A stretch of 64,000 bases of DNA from Phaeosaccion multiseriatum (Eukaryota; Ochrophyta, other classes). Position numbers and translations under genes: made by a program. Numbering within the stretch: the first letter of the stretch is position 1; each line of letters begins with the position of its first letter. Positions 45,112 to 61,997 of this stretch are shown one piece after another. Below the pieces are notes generated by a model. The model saw nothing but the letters and a program-made list of their open reading frames with translations, searched no databases and was not told the DNA's origin. The stretch lies in assembly GCA_965112735.1 (NCBI GenBank), contig OZ218960.1:2914001-2978000 (forward strand), in the 5' to 3' direction.

Positions 45112-45876
45112 CTATGGAGAGGAAAAGCAGCAGGTTACGGCAAGAAGGAAAGGTCGGAGTCGGAGGGTGAGAGGGAAGAGGCCGTGTCCTTCAAGGAGAC
45201 GCACATACACCCACCAGTGTTCCGCAGCCAGAGCACTTCTCGTAGTATATCAAAAGCACCGCAAAAGTGGAGGAGCTTCTTTCCCTCTACACACACGTAC
45301 GGCATCATATGGCTTACCGGCAATCCGAAGGTGTGCAGGCTCCAGACAGTCCCCCAGGGTGCCCCATGGTAAGAGGCTGGTGGAGCCAATAAGCTACCGC
45401 CTCATTATCCTATCAGCCTCAACCTCCTCGCGCTGCTCTTGCTCCTGGTGGTGGAGAGATATATACCCCTTCGGAGGTGAAACTTCTGAAACGGAAAAAG
45501 GGTAGGATACCTACGTCGCCTCCTGTGAGTGTGAAATCGACAGCTTTTTTTTTTTTTTTTTTTTCCCTCTCTCTCTCTCTTGTCTTGCTTTCGTCGTTTC
45601 CAGCCTCCCCCCTCTTCCTGTTCGATTCGGAGGGTTTGAAGCTGACCAATACCGCGTCGTGAAAGGGGAGGGCAATAGATGGTGTCATCTCATGCTCGTT
45701 GGGGGCACCATCTCGGACGTAGAGAATTCTATCCACCTTAGTCTCTAGACTGGCCGCCACCGTGCGCTTGCACGGCGGAAAGCTCAGGAGCGACGTCTCA
45801 AGGGCTAATAACTTGAAACTTTCATCGGGTAGCCCCACCCCATGGTCCCATGGTGCAATCCATAGACCCATGAGCA
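45112..45876. other. upstream region of the membrane protein gene
   Basis: This may contain a short first exon on the minus strand near 45367. A TATATAT box is at about 45460 and a 20-T run at 45545-45564. The remainder is the 3' flank of the AFG2 gene and shows no gene. Confidence 0.4.
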
Positions 45877-52343
<6,467 letters not shown>

Positions 52344-52839
52344 GAACCTTGGACTACGAGAGAGAGTCACTTTCTACGAGAGAGAGTGGTAAAGATGGAG
52401 GCAAAGAGGCAACGTGTGTGAGCGTTTCCCCGGATTCGAGAGATAGATAGCAGTTCCCTAACCTCCTTAGTCTTCAGGAAAAGCCACACGAGCTTCTTGG
52501 AAGCCTTCGTGAGAAGTGCTTGCTTTTTACTTTTCGTTCATTGCCGGCCGGCCCCGGCCGAGGCCCCGCTCACAGGCTGGCTTTTGCATCACCAACACGT
52601 GTACAATTCCGCCTTGTTTGTCTGTGCCTTCCAAAAAACTTTCCATCTCTTTCACCGCTGAAAGAGATGTGTGTGTGACTGGAAACTGCGGACAGGAGCC
52701 TAGAGATAGTGGGAGATGGAAGAGGAGGAGAGCAACAGAAGTGAGAAGGGGGTTTGTTGTTGTTTTTGTGATGTCCCCTATAACGGTGCGGTGGGAGTAC
52801 AACACATGGCATCAGCCCCCCTTCCTCTGCTGCTGCCAC
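52344..52839. other. 5' flank of the AFG2 gene
   Basis: No gene is recognised. A degenerate motif-like TGCATCACCAACACG occurs at 52586. Confidence 0.4.
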
Positions 52840-52970
52840 TGCATGAGCTCCACCTCCTTCCCAATAAACTTGCCTGGTGTGACTCTTCCAGGACACCAAC
52901 AACCTGTGCGCCATCCACGCCAAGCACGCTACCATTCGTGGGCCGCCGCATGAGGGAAGCGCGCTCGTAG
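52840..52970 (+). pseudogene. histone H3 C-terminal relic
   Basis: GACACCAACAACCTGTGC onwards (52892) translates as DTNNLCAIHAKHATI, the histone H3 alpha-2/L2 signature (DTNLCAIHAKRVTI). After it, the segment for MPKDIQLA is missing. CGCCGCATGAGGGAAGCGCG resembles the codons for the H3 ending RRIRGERA, but out of frame. The preceding 50 bases match the SEAYLVGLFE region only loosely and contain changes of frame. No N-terminal H3 part is seen. It is a short truncated copy rather than a working gene. Confidence 0.6.
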
Positions 52971-53534
52971 AAAGCCTGACGTGAGCCTTCTCTCTCTCTC
53001 TTTCTCTCTGATACGCATAATGTCGACTCAGCCGCTGGCACCCGCCCTTCTCGCAGCCAGGATGACTAGCCCCAAAACAACAGCAGTACACACGTAAATG
53101 AAGGAGAAGGGACAACGCAAGGCAAAGTGAGGTCTTTTTGGGCGGGAGGGCTCTGATCTGTAGAGGGTGCCGAGAGAGCGAAGGACTTTGTTTCACCGAG
53201 ATACCATGATACCACTCGGACAACGGCTGAACGACTCCGATCACGACAACGACGACTGGATTTGTGGCGGAGGCCTGGACTGGATTGGTGGCGGCTCTGA
53301 TTCAGGAAGATGGAAATTGGGGACACCTCTCGATCTGGACGGACAGCAGGCGTATCACCTCTGCCTCCTTCTTAGCGCCGCTCTTGGTAGACTCGAGGTG
53401 AGGGCGAAGCGGGCAGAGTGGCAGGGCAGGCCCGTCTACACAAGGAGTAGCGGCAGGAAGGAGGGAATCGGCAACAGCCAAGACGCTCTACAAAAGCCGG
53501 CACCTCCGCATACTTCCCCACTACAATATATGTT

Positions 53535-53569
<35 letters not shown>

Positions 53570-53719
53570 AAAACGACGATGGAAAACAACTGGTACAGGC
53601 ATACCCATGAGCAAGGCAATTTGATACAGTATCGTACTTACTTATCGGCTGAAAATCTATTCGCATATTCTGTTCTGCTCGGCTGCGCTATGCCGCTCTA
53701 CTGTACCCTCCCAATTTAT
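52971..53719. other. region without a supported gene
   Basis: A plus-strand frame from about 53206 (MIPLGQRLNDSDHDNDDW) has a possible donor at 53398 (CTCGAG then GTGAGG) but no convincing next exon. A (GA)n run lies at 53537-53566. Confidence 0.35.
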
Positions 53720-54142
53720 CTACTCCTCCCGCCCCTCCTTCTCCTCAACTCGATTGCGTAGCGTGGTAGCTGCTGGCCCAGTGGTGGGCCGGGCCGCTTC
53801 GAAGAGTAAGCGAGGGGACGCTTCGAGGCAAGCCTGCTGGCCAAAAGGCTCGGTACTGTGAGGAAAGATGGTGCGTAGCGGTACAGGGGACGGGTTCATC
53901 AGCAGTCGAAGTACCGCTCCAAGAAACGGGGTGGCTGGAGCAGAAGGCAGCACCTCAGCTCGCTGCAGGAATCGAGAAGAGGGAGGAAAATGCAGTGGGA
54001 GTCGAGGAGGACCGGCAGAGCGATGGTGTTGGCATAGATCAGCGAGCGTGGTCTTCCCATCGAGGCCCTCAAGCAGTGCAGCCGTCCTTCTCCGGAGCGA
54101 CGCAAGCAAGGTTTGGATGAGGGCGTGGCTGGGCAGTATCAT
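53720..54142 (-). CDS. hypothetical protein, 140 aa
   Basis: This is an open frame from MILPSHALIQTLLASLRRRT. The first part could form amphipathic helices (LLEGLDGKTTLADLCQHHR), and the rest is rich in Pro, Leu and Ala. No family, signal peptide or membrane helix is recognised, and no splice partners were found. Frame openness in GC-rich DNA is weak support, so it may be spurious. Confidence 0.25.
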   Translation of the reverse strand: MILPSHALIQTLLASLRRRTAALLEGLDGKTTLADLCQHHRSAGPPRLPLHFPPSSRFLQRAEVLPSAPATPFLGAVLRLLMNPSPVPLRTIFPHSTEPFGQQACLEASPRLLFEAARPTTGPAATTLRNRVEEKEGREE

Positions 54143-54607
54143 GAACTGGAAGGAGGGGGGCGATGGAGATCCAAAACTAGCGTCGCTCCGGCCTCACTGA
54201 GGCCCAGCGGCACACCACTATTCGCTCAATGGTACCCGCGGAATCGCTTCGGGAGCTGGACTTCCCCCCACATGGAGCACGCTGTTCTTCCCCGTGCGCT
54301 CCCTCTCCCCGACACACGCGGCTGCCTCACTGCTACCCCGAGATCAGCAGCACACAAGCGATATACAAACAAAGCAGCAGGGTGGCCTGCTCGTGTGCCC
54401 CTCAGGCTTCCTTCTCAGCTCGGCATACGCAAACGTGAGTTTGAATTTCCTGGCCCCTGTTGCCCTTGGCAGTTGGGCTCTGTTCTTTGGCGCGAGAGTG
54501 CTTTTGTAACTCGCATTAAAAGCTTCCATGCTGTTAGCCGGGAGGGAGCTTGCTCAGCCTTCACAACCATTCCCACACAGCAGCACATCGCATCCGAGTC
54601 GATCATC

Positions 54608-55880
54608 ATGCGCGCTTTCCTCGCTACCCTCCTCCTGGCGTCATGCCTCGCCGCCCCAGGCCTCTCCCTCGAGCAGGCGGATGACCGTGAGCTCGCCGGG
54701 AGTAGCAGCAAGAGCAGCAGCGGCTCCTCCGGCAGCGGGAGCTACCCCGCGTACTTCCCGAAGGGTTTCAGCGGCTCCTCCGGGAGCAGGGGCGGCTCAT
54801 CGTCCTCATCCTCGGGCTCCTCCTCGGGATCGCATGGAGGCATCTACCCCGTCCACGGCGGCAAGCACCTGGACTATGACGATATCAAGCTCCACCCCCG
54901 CTGGATCAAGGATGACCACGGCAAGTGGCTCTACAAAGTCCCGGTAAGCAAGAGCACTGAAGAGTTTGGCCTTCTCCAGCAACGTTGATCAATCACTTCG
55001 CTCACAAAGTACTAACTAGTTCCTCGCCTGTCCCATGGCTCGACTTTTCAAGGAGCCCAAGTGGCACGAGGAGTACGTGTTTGAAGACCCGGACCACACT
55101 TGCACGGTGAGTGGGTGAGCATGAGCGAGCGAGCGAGCGAGTGTTAGAGACAGAGCATCCAGACTGCATTTGCACCGGCCTTGAGACTCAGCGACCCCTT
55201 CTGCGACCCCCCTCCCCCGCTTGCTCGCTCGCCAGCATTACTGCAAGCAGAAGGACTTCCCCATGTACGGCATGGACTACTGCCACAGCTACTTGCCCTA
55301 CTACAAGGACCACTGCATGGACTACTACCATCCCTACTACCACCCCTGGATCTTCTCAAAGGGCCCCCACGGATTCTCGTCCTCCGGCTCGTCCTCCAGC
55401 GTCGGCTCTTCCTCCTCGTCTTCGTCCTCCAGCGGCGACCATAACCGCGAGCTGTGCGGCACGGAGTGCTTCGCCGAGGAGGACAGCCCCGGGCGCCACC
55501 TGCTGACCGAAGAGGGCGAGGCCTTCCACCGCGAGACGGGCGAGTGCCCTCCTTGCCCCGCCCGCAAGCTCACCACCTCCTCCTCCTCCGGCGACTCCTC
55601 TGGGTCATCCTTCTCCTCGGGCTCCGGTTCAGGCTCCTTCTCTGGCCGCGGCTCGTCTTCTGGCAGCGGCTCGTCGTCCGGCTCGTCCAGCGGCAGCAGC
55701 CCCTTCTACCGCTACTGGGAGCCCAAGTGGCCCGAGAAGGAGAACATGTACTGCCACTTCTACTACTCCATCTGCGGCCAGACTGTGGCGTATCACCTCA
55801 GTGGTAGCTACGGCTCCTCCTCGTCCTCGTCCTCCGGCAGCAGCGGCAGCAGCAGCTCCTCCTCTGGCTCGTCCCACTAG
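54608..55880 (+). CDS. secreted Ser/Gly-rich, Cys- and Tyr-containing protein
   Basis: Three exons join in phase: 54608-54943, 55053-55106 and 55236-55880, giving 344 aa. A signal peptide (MRAFLATLLLASCLAAPGLS) directs secretion. The mature protein alternates Ser/Gly runs with short structured segments. These contain PKW motifs (EPKWHEEYVFEDPDHTC and EPKWPEKENMYCHFYY), a Tyr/His/Cys segment (MDYCHSYLPYYKDHCMDYYH) and a Cys pair region (GECPPCPARK). The duplicated PKW...C units suggest internal repeats that may bind through Cys pairs. Ser tracts could be glycosylated or phosphorylated, as in cell-wall or extracellular matrix proteins; that role is inference, since I recognise no family. The frame is open upstream of the chosen ATG, but the chosen one starts exactly at the signal peptide. 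Confidence 0.75.
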
Positions 55881-56319
55881 AGCTCAGGCCGCGCATTTGG
55901 CGCTGGCTTTCGCTAGCTCTCTATCCATGACTATATCTATCAAATGTACATGACCAAACGAACCTTTCAGTTCTCTGACACTTCCTATACCCCTCACGCC
56001 TCCATTCTGTGCGTGTGGGTGTGTATAACACCTCTGTGCAAGCTCACCAGTCGAGAGCGACACCCCCTCGAGTTTGGAAGTGCGAGTGTGGGGCTCCTGT
56101 GGGCCTCGGGGAGAGAACGGGAGAGGCGAAGAGTGATGGAGTCGGAGAGCACAGGAAGCCCGAGGTAGGTGGAGAGATACCAAGCCGTCATCACTCTCGT
56201 CACTCGTCGATGAAGCTTCCGGCACACGAGCAGAGCAGCAGGTTGGCCTTCTCTTGTTCCTTGTTCAGAAGCACGCGGGTAGTAGGGACCCAGTTAACCA
56301 GCCGCCCGCAGGGCCCGAA
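55881..56319. other. 3' flank of the secreted protein gene
   Basis: No gene is recognised. Confidence 0.4.
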
Positions 56320-56500
56320 AAAATTGCAATCGCATATGCTATAGCAGGAGAAGGGTATATACTGCTCGAGGGGAGAGCAATATGCGAAAGTACAATCGCA
56401 TATTGTGTTTTGTCGACACCCAGTATATGCGTTTTATGATATATATGCGTATATTGTGCGGACACCCTATATATGCGTTTGTTACTTGCTCAAATATACG
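56320..56500. repeat. AT-rich island with repeated ATATGCG/CGCATAT words
   Basis: At least seven ATATGCG or CGCATAT words occur in about 180 bp, some within short palindromes such as CGCATATGC. A second island with the same words is at 58060-58510. Confidence 0.7.
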
Positions 56501-56617
56501 TTCATTCTCTGTCTGCAGCAGATAAGCTCCTAATGACCTGCGCCGACGCAAGAGCTCTCCCGCGTCTCGGCAGCTCGGCAAGCTGCTCAGCAAAAGCAAG
56601 GTCAAGTACTTGTCTGC

Positions 56618-56803
56618 TCAGTTCGTCGTCGAATGCGGCCAGCCTACCGTGTCTGCATGCTCGCGGTTGTGACACAACATCACTGTCAGCTGAAGCAAGT
56701 CCTCCTTCATGTTGGCTTGGCCAGGACTGATCACCCTATTCTGGGTGGAGAAGACCCTTTCCATGAACGCCGAGGATGGCTGGATCAGAGAAGCGAGTTG
56801 CAT
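56618..56803 (-). mobile_element. hAT-like transposase C-terminal relic
   Basis: The minus-strand translation contains LIQPSSAFMERVFSTQNRVI and ends with LQLTVMLCHNRE. This matches the hAT dimerisation signature, in which Pro-Ser-Ser-Ala and Glu-Arg-Val-Phe-Ser precede a Leu-rich stretch closing on Asn. Only about 60 residues survive, and the upstream catalytic part is not visible, so it is a fragment of an old DNA transposon. Terminal repeats were not found. Confidence 0.5.
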
Positions 56804-56871
56804 CAGTCGGAAGAAGTGAGGAAGCTGATTGCTACGTGTAGGCTAGTCGGCCCCTAACATGGTTCTGAGAC

Positions 56872-57056
56872 AGGCCGGCCCAGAAGCAGGAACCAGGCCG
56901 GCTGGCGCCGACCAGAACCAGGAACCAACCTTGGCCCTCATCGTTGCCTTATTACATGGCTTTCCCCCAGAACCTGGAACCTGCCTGGCCGGCTGGCGCC
57001 GACTAGAACCAGCCAGGAACCAGGCCGGCTGGCGCCGGCCAGAACCAGGAACCGGG
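56872..57056. repeat. GC-rich minisatellite, about 32-bp unit
   Basis: Four or five imperfect copies of AACCAGGCCGGCTGGCGCC with an AGAACCAGG tail occur here. It abuts the hAT-like relic. Confidence 0.75.
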
Positions 57057-57083
57057 GTCGCCTCAGAACCAAGCGGGACGAGT

Positions 57084-58019
57084 GTAGCCAACCCTGCTAT
57101 CGCTAGCAAGTCGGAAAGTGAGCCAATAATCTATGAGATGGGTGCAAGGTTGTAAAGTTTGGAGGCCTTGCCTCAGCTCCAGTAAAGAGCCGAGTTTCCT
57201 TTGGCTTTAGGGTGGATAAGCTAAGAGTGAGGGAGCGCCACAGGCTACTACTCCCGGTGGGCTGTGTGTGCCACCTCATTGTGGTACATTGTATTATTGT
57301 ACAATTGTTATACGGCAGACTGCGTGGTGACAGTTACATGTAAGAAGGCAATGAATGAGGCTGTAGGCAACACTTCCCCCTCGAGAGAGAAGCTCGACTA
57401 AGAAGAAAAACTAAACTAAATGCTAAAAGAGAAGATGAGAGAGAGAGAAGGAAAAAAGGACCCAAAAAGGGTTCCCGAAGGGTTCCTTATCGGCGGCCTG
57501 CTCCTCGCGGGGGTCGGCGTGACGAGGGGCCGCGAGACCGAAGGAAGCGTTTAGCGTCCTCCGCCAAAGAGCGACGAGGGAAAGAGGAGAGGAATTGCTC
57601 CCAAGAGAGCGGGAATGTCATCATTCATGACGGTCAAAGGTTCCCAAGTATGTCGGTGGCATTTAAGCCCTTCCAGGAGGTGTGAACCTGCCAGGGTGCG
57701 CCTTAAGAGGGACGTTGTAGGTCCTTGAAGGCGGAGACGACCCAGGAGGCTGAGGCGTGTGAGAAACGTACTGCATACAGCCTCCGTTGGCCCGGCTCCC
57801 GCCGGCAAGCGTACGCTGGATATGCAAAGCATGCGAAGCGAGGGAGGGATACAGATTGAAGAGAAGGAACAGGCCTACATTGCCGAGAAGGGAACCGTCT
57901 CCCCCCGCTCTTCCGAGACGCCCTTCACCCTTTACTGCCGAGGATGTGAGATAAATAAATTGAAGTTTGACTTGCGAGCGAGGGGAGGGAAAGTATAGTA
58001 TACGAATATGGGCACACAT
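57084..58019 (-). mobile_element. 3' end of a degenerate LTR retrotransposon
   Basis: On the minus strand, frames between 58019 and 57551 contain chromodomain-like pieces in two frames (VHTSWKGLN, and HTWEPLTVMNDDIPALLGA). These resemble the WKG...TWEP core of chromoviral integrases. Downstream comes a purine tract, GAGGGGGAAG (plus 57373-57382), directly followed by TGTTGCC (57372-57366), as expected for a polypurine tract and LTR start. A candidate LTR runs to GGCTACA at about 57084. The reading frames are broken, and no 5' LTR, gag or reverse transcriptase is visible, so only the tail survives. Confidence 0.45.
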
Positions 58020-58737
58020 TGGCCATTTATGCAGCTGAGCTGGGAGTACCTTTTATATTCTCAAAATATGCGACCACTTGCATGCTCCCAAAGCCCTGTG
58101 TATCCGCCGCGAATGGCCGAAATATAACGAAAATATAGCGAAGGACCACCCACCCCCATGCGACGTCGCCCGGCTGTAGCGCTATAAGTCCGAACATCCG
58201 AAGCTTGAAGGAGCACTGGGGAGGCACTCAAGACTGCGTACGGGATGTGTGGCGACAATGGAGGGCCTACCAAGTGCGGTGGCAGAGATATATATGCGAT
58301 CGCGAGACTAACTCAGAATATGCGACACCATATGCCCTAGTATGTGAAACGCATAATCGCATATGCGTCTGTACAAGCGGTCGCATACTCGTAGTGTTAC
58401 ATCGTATCCCAGCCCGAGCGCAATGTACGCCTCTGTCGGGCAGTCTATACGACGCAATATGCGATCCTCAAGGTTTGCCCAGATATACTAAAAAATATGG
58501 CGGTTTACAAACTGGGTCCCCGCCGGGTAGCCTCTCGTGGAAGGAAGCCTGTTTCGGTGGCCTGAAAAGACAATCATCATTCGCTCTCATGGACCCTCTC
58601 AGGGGGGGGGTGGTTCTCGCTCTCCTCCTATGGCCGCTTGTACTTGTCGAATGCCCTGGCGACCATCACCACCTCCTTCGTACACCAACAATTGAATACA
58701 TTCTTATTGAGCTGCTGCCACGCGCTTGCTTCGCACC

Positions 58738-58789
<52 letters not shown>

Positions 58790-59299
58790 TTCCAGCGTTC
58801 CGGAGCCCTATCGCTTCGTCGTTTCCACTCATTACGTCTCCCCTTTCGCTCGACGACCGTTCCCCGGGCCTTTCTCTCCATCTCTCTCTCTCTCTTGCTC
58901 TTCTCTTGCCCTCCCTCTCCCCCTTCTCCCCCTCCCTATCTCTGACTCTCAATCTCTTGCCTTCTCGCTTCCTGTCCCGCCTTGTCATCTCCCTCTCTGT
59001 CTCTCTGCCTTTCCCTTCCTCCCTCTTGTTGGAGAATTAGTCTTGCTCCAACAGCGAGGCGGCCGGAGGGCCATCAGGAGCGATTGGTGACATCTGTCAG
59101 CGACGGTGGCTCAGTGAGGCAAGCGGCAGCAGCACGGCCGGCGGCGAGTGAGCTTGCTCTTGTTGGAGCATGAATATCGAATTCAAGATAAAAGGGAAAC
59201 AAGAAAGGAGAGGCCTCCAGCGCCGGTCGGTTGGATCGGGTCAGTCACTGCCTCAGGCAATTGTTTGGTGGGTATAATGCTATACTGAAACTGAGACAA
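58020..59299. other. AT-rich island and simple repeats, no supported gene
   Basis: 58060-58510 is the second ATATGCG/CGCATAT-rich island, with at least eight words. A (GT)n run lies at 58741-58788 and CT-rich sequence at 58880-59030. The open frame 58205-58945 runs through the GT repeat and shows no family signature. Confidence 0.5.
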
Positions 59300-59437
59300 T
59301 CAGTCACAGCACCTCAGCAACACCAACTCCCCCTCCGCCTCCTCTTGCTCCTCCTCACCGCCCCCCCCCCCGGTGGGAACTAGTACGCTAAGCAGGCTCT
59401 GCTCCGGCCCCAATTCATAACTGCTACTCAGACGATA

Positions 59438-59472
<35 letters not shown>

Positions 59473-61966
59473 GAGTGTCTCCCACCACGGTGCGGCTCCC
59501 GACAAAGTCGACACAGTGAGGGGCACCACCCGCGTCCACCTCTCGAATAACACTTAGGGGAGAGAGGGGGGGGGAGGGGGAGGGGGAGAGCAAAGGGGGA
59601 GAGCAAAGGGGGGTAATGGAGAGGGGCGGAGGGTGGAGTCGTGGTGTGGAGTGGGTAAGGGCTCCAGGGCGACTTGGCTCGAGTGTGTGTGATCCTCCTT
59701 TACTAACTCCGACCCTTCCCCTGTGCGCCTAACATCTTCTTGCCCCTCCTCCTGCCCCCCCAAGAGGCAGCCCCTCCGTGAGTGACAGGGCAAGCTATCG
59801 GGCTACTCCTTACGCTAGAACAGTCAAAGCAACTTCCCCTTCCCCTTCACCTCTCCTTTCCCCTCCTCCTCCGGCTCCCCCTCCCCCTCCTCAGCCTCAG
59901 CCTCCCCCCTCCCTCCCTCCCCCCCTCCTCCTCCTCCTCCTCCTCCTCCCCCTCCCCTCCCCCTCCTCTCTCCCTCCTCCTCCTGCTCCTCCTCCTCCTC
60001 CTCCTCCTCCTCCCCTCCCCCCTCCCTCTCTCACCCTCCTCCTCCTCCTCCTCCTCCTCCTCCTCCTCCTCCCCCTCCCCTCCCTCCTCTCTCTCTCCTC
60101 CTCCTTCACCCTCACCCTCACCTGGAGGACAGACAGGCCGAAGAGACGCGTATCGAGTACAGTACCACCGAGCTCAGGGGCACACTGTCCCCCCGTCCAC
60201 TGCCATCCCGCCCCCCGCCCCTCTTCGGCAGATACGTTTCGAAGGTTGCTGCCAGCACGTCACTGCGCGTGTCCCACACCAAGTCTCGCACACGGACGGC
60301 GCCCCTGGGAGGGGAGGAAAGCAGGAGGCATATGGGAGGAGCATAGGCAAAGCAGAGGCAGTGGGCAGGGGCGCAAGGGTAGAGCAGGACAGAGAAAGAA
60401 AGGCGAATCAATCATCAATAAGAAGGCACTGGAGCCTTCCATCAAGCTCACGACCCTCACCCTTCATTCTCCCGCCCACGCCCCCCTCTTGTCCTTCTTA
60501 CCTCGGTGTCTTCTGCCGCCTCCCGTCGCTGTCCCCGGCCTCCTCCTCCGCTTCCCCCTCCTCCTCCTCCTCTTCGTCCTCCTCACCCTCCCCGCCTCTA
60601 TTTAAATCGGCGGCTATCCTCGGTAACTGCAGCTGTAAGCGATGTTGCAACATCTCTACAGGCACCCCTCCTCGCCCTCCTCCTCCCCATCCACTACCAT
60701 CTCGCCCCACACTCTCAAATGGCGCCCCCACGTGAAGCACCACCGCGCTACGCAGGTGCGAGAAGACCACGAGGAAGCGCGAGGAAGGGTCCCAGACCGC
60801 TCCTCGGCAGGGGCAATCTGTCCAGCTCTCGGCGGCCCATGCCCGCGTCTCAAAGAGCATTACCCCTTTGGATCTGCGGCCCAGAGGAGGGTGGGGGGTG
60901 GGTGTACGAGTGGGTGGGTGTACGAGTGAGTGAGTGAGTGAGTGGGTGGGCGAGTGGGTGAGTGAGTGAGAGAGCGAGTGAGTGGGTGGGTGAGTGGGTG
61001 GGCGAGTGGGTGGGCGAGTGAGTGGGTGAGTGAGTGAGAGAGTGAGTGAGTGGGTGGGGGTGGGAGGGCGGGTGGACGGGATGAGTGCTAACATGCTGTT
61101 CCACTCACTTCACTGGCATGCCCTACATACGACAGCACTCACTTGCTCGAGGCGGCGAAGAGGAATGCCCCGCTGGGGGACCACCTTAGCAGATCCACTG
61201 GCCCGTGCTGGCCCCCCGGGGTGCGCACGGCCGTACTGGCTGTATCACCAACTGCTGTGCTGCAGGCCGGCGCTACGTCCCACAGACGCAAGCAGGACTC
61301 TGAGGGGGAGCAGGAGGCCAGCAAGCGGCCCTGTCGTAGGCAATCGGCAAGTATTGGGTCATTCTCCGCCAGTCAGTCAGTGAGTCAGTACTCCAATACT
61401 TGGTGTCAGTCAGTCAGTCAGTCAGTCAGTCAGTCAGTCAGTCAGTACTTGGTGTCAGTCAGTACTTGGTGTCAGTCAGTCAGTACTCCAATACTTGGTG
61501 TCAGTCAGTCAGTCACTGCCCACCTGGGGACTCCATGCCAGCTCGTGGCAGGGCAGCCTGAGGGGATGCTGCAGGAAGCGCATCCAGCAGTGCGGCGAGA
61601 AGGAGCCTGACGAGTCTACTATGCCCTCCGCTCCGAAGCGCCACAGGCAGATTCCGTGTCTGCAGGAAGCAGTAGAGGCAGAGAGAGGACGGGCGCGTGG
61701 ACACGGAGAGAGAGAGGGCGAGAGGGAGAGGGAGGGATGGGAGAGGGAGAGGGGAGGGGGTGGGAGGGAGTGGGAGAGAGATAAGAGAATCATCAGAGAG
61801 CCAAAACGGAAGGAGAGAGATAGAGCACACATACGCACACACACGCTACTGCTGCTCACCTGCAACCCACGGCGAGGAGGGCGGGAGAGGCGATGGGTCC
61901 CCAGCGTAGGCACGATATGTCGCGCTGAAAGTCGTGCGACAAGGGGGAGAAGCCTTTCAGGCTGTG

Positions 61967-61997
<31 letters not shown>

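Noticed and set aside
58205-58945. Plus-strand open frame of 246 aa
   Set aside because: It crosses the ATATGCG island and the GT microsatellite and shows no domain. Composition changes along it.
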